The notes beneath the pieces are model-generated. The model ran no database searches and was not told where the DNA came from. It saw only the letters and a list, made by a program, of their open reading frames with translations. A stretch of DNA of 64,000 bases. Origin: Cardinalis cardinalis. Lineage: Eukaryota; Chordata; Aves; Passeriformes; Cardinalidae. The position numbers were made by a program, and so were the translations under genes. The stretch spans positions 17,487,877 to 17,551,876 of the forward strand of contig JACDOX010000003.1 of the NCBI GenBank assembly GCA_014549065.1. The letters are read 5' to 3'. How positions within the stretch are numbered: the first letter of the stretch is position 1; each line of letters begins with the position of its first letter. Shown piece by piece: positions 62,005-64,000 of this stretch.

Positions 62005-64000
62005 NACACCTATCTCAAACTTAATTTGCACTTCCATACTTGTGAATTCAANAGGAACATTTTGTTCATGAAGCAAATGCTCACTTTGGACTGATGCTTT
62101 GCTGGTACCATCCTGGTTACCTTCCATATTCTTCTAGAAACAGCAACAGACAACTGACAATCCCAACACCACAAACATATTTCACAGTAATAGTTCCTGA
62201 GTAAATATTCCCAGAAGCCCAGCTGCATAGGATACTTCCCAACTCTTGAGTGCACTACAGGGCAGACAACCAAGCACCACTCACCTCACAATTCAAATAT
62301 AGGCATTGTATGTTTGGGTCTTGGTAGAGAGCCTTAACCAAGCTCTAAGGGAACTATTTATAAAGCCTTTTTTAGGATGATTTATAATCAAACTGCCAAA
62401 GCCAAAATGCTGGAACTTNTTTCATCAGGGAAACAGCCTCAAAGCCACAGAAATACATCCTGTTCACTATATGAAGCACATTAAGAGATGCATCCATTTT
62501 TCTGTTAGCCAAAGTTGAAATGATCGCTTTGACAAGATGAACATTAAAATTAAAGAATATTCTGATGGCCTTTCCTTCCTCTATACATATCTTAGTTACA
62601 ATTCATGCATTCATGACTTTTGGTAAATTTAACTCTAAGATGAGTCATAAATAGTATTTATATTGCATTATNGACCAAATTTTTGCAATCTGCTGTCTCA
62701 TGCTCATAACCCTCCCCCCCAACTTTTAAAGCCTGTTTAACTCCTCTGCAAACCTAGACAAAAGCAGCTCAGGCTGGCAAAATGTAGGCACATAAACCTC
62801 AAATGATCTCCCATTGTTTTAAACATAAAATAAAAAGCAACGGTGCCAAGCTTTCCTGCTCAAGAAACTCTTTCCAAGGCATAATTTGTCTAATCCTGCA
62901 CACTTCATCATGGGCCAAATCCTCACTTATAAATAGGCAGAGATTCAAGGCTATATTGAGGACAGCTGGCCCAACAGCACAGACAAGAGAAGATGTTCAC
63001 TGACAAAGAAGCCAAAACAAGACACTGGGATCAGGAGTAGCTGCAGCTCCAAATGCTACCAGAACCAGTCCTTTTCTGCTGGACATGGACCCTTCATAGC
63101 CCATGAACATCCACAGGCCATAACAAAGCAGATGGGCAACACCTTAAGGTAGTGGGGACCATGAACTGCAGTGGCCACACTTGTGCACTTCCCCTTCCNC
63201 CAGTGTTGTATGGAATTGCACATGGATGGGCACACAGGGAGGGCAGTAATGCTATAGAGCTCTGCTGATAAATCCAGCACAGCTCATCTGCTGGTGTCGT
63301 GGGACCAACGGATGAAACTTTTCACATTGTACAAAGGAGTAGTAACAGACAGCTAGAAAAGTTCACCTATAAAATACTGTACAGATGGTCACGTTGATTA
63401 GGAACAAGGCTAGGAATGGCTTTAACTAGGCTACCATTGCATTTGCAACAAGTACAAAAAAATTAAATCATGTGCCTACATTTCTCACTGTGCATTCCCA
63501 AAGGNGTGTCCAAGAATGACAGGCTAAGCAAAATGTGGGCCTTCCTCATACTGCCAGTAAAATTAGGAACTGGAAAAGTTTAGGAGTAGCATTTCCCTGT
63601 TTTCAATTCACATGGAATATCAGTTGCCCAGCTGAAGTTTGGTAACTCAATTTTTAGGTTAAAAAAATGAAACTTTTCTTGATACTAGAAAACAACATTT
63701 CCCTTGTAAACCCAACACTGCAGAATTACAGAAGCAGGCAAGAGATCAACAACCAGCAGGGAGAGCAACAGCACAAAGCACATTGTGTTTTAATTTATAG
63801 GAATAAGCGGCCTCTCCTCTCTCTTCTTCCAGATATTGGTTTTGCTATCTCTTTTCATGAGAGGTGGTCTATCCCTTTTTTTAGCAGAAGGGATACCAGA
63901 TTCATGACTTCCTGGCAGAGATTTTTTCCTNAGACCTTCCTCATTATGTTGTTCTAGGACTGGCCCGTTCCCTCCTTCCATNATGTGTCTCACAGCCTGG
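62005..64000. other. AT-rich non-coding DNA
   Basis: No transposon, RNA gene or exon was recognised. A run of eight Cs lies near 62713-62720. Frames up to 96 codons (63667-63957 plus; 62010-62273 minus) have no recognisable motif. Confidence 0.55.

Overview
The window looks like bird nuclear DNA, probably from a songbird. It is mostly AT-rich, non-coding sequence. Three fragments carry the signature of CR1 retrotransposons in minus orientation (30267-30775, 52750-52942 and 54760-55052), and a cluster of degraded LTRs of types common in bird genomes lies at 60231-62004. There is no bacterial-style gene organisation, no rRNA, no tRNA that I can recognise and no CRISPR array. About 200 isolated single Ns are scattered through the sequence, as if ambiguous or heterozygous bases had been converted to N.

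Layout. From 1 to about 52.7 kb the DNA is a gene desert or a large intron. It holds small simple repeats (11.1, 20.85, 29.8, 32.56 and 43.05 kb), one old CR1 copy (30.3-30.8 kb), one GC-rich but CpG-poor block (16.98-17.37 kb), a few short palindromes, and one short minus-strand frame at 27.0-27.3 kb that reads like protein but could not be assigned to a family. From 52.7 to 55.05 kb comes the most structured region: a CR1 tail, 300 bases of AT-rich sequence with a perfect 16-bp hairpin, an isolated CpG island, and a 39-bp minisatellite of 27 full units. The repeat unit itself resembles a piece of CR1 and runs straight into more CR1. Because 39 is a multiple of three, one frame stays open from a Kozak-type ATG in the CpG island through the whole array.

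From about 56.9 to 59.1 kb several weak signals point to the 3' end of a minus-strand gene: a poly(A) signal with a U/GU-rich downstream element, a UTR-like stretch and a 62-codon frame. From 60.2 to 62.0 kb two related LTRs lie in opposite orientations. One of them carries a six-copy 37-bp repeat and appears to have its far end inverted. The remainder to 64 kb shows nothing recognisable.

No gene is identified with confidence. The repeat and retroelement calls are solid. The coding, promoter and poly(A) calls are hypotheses.
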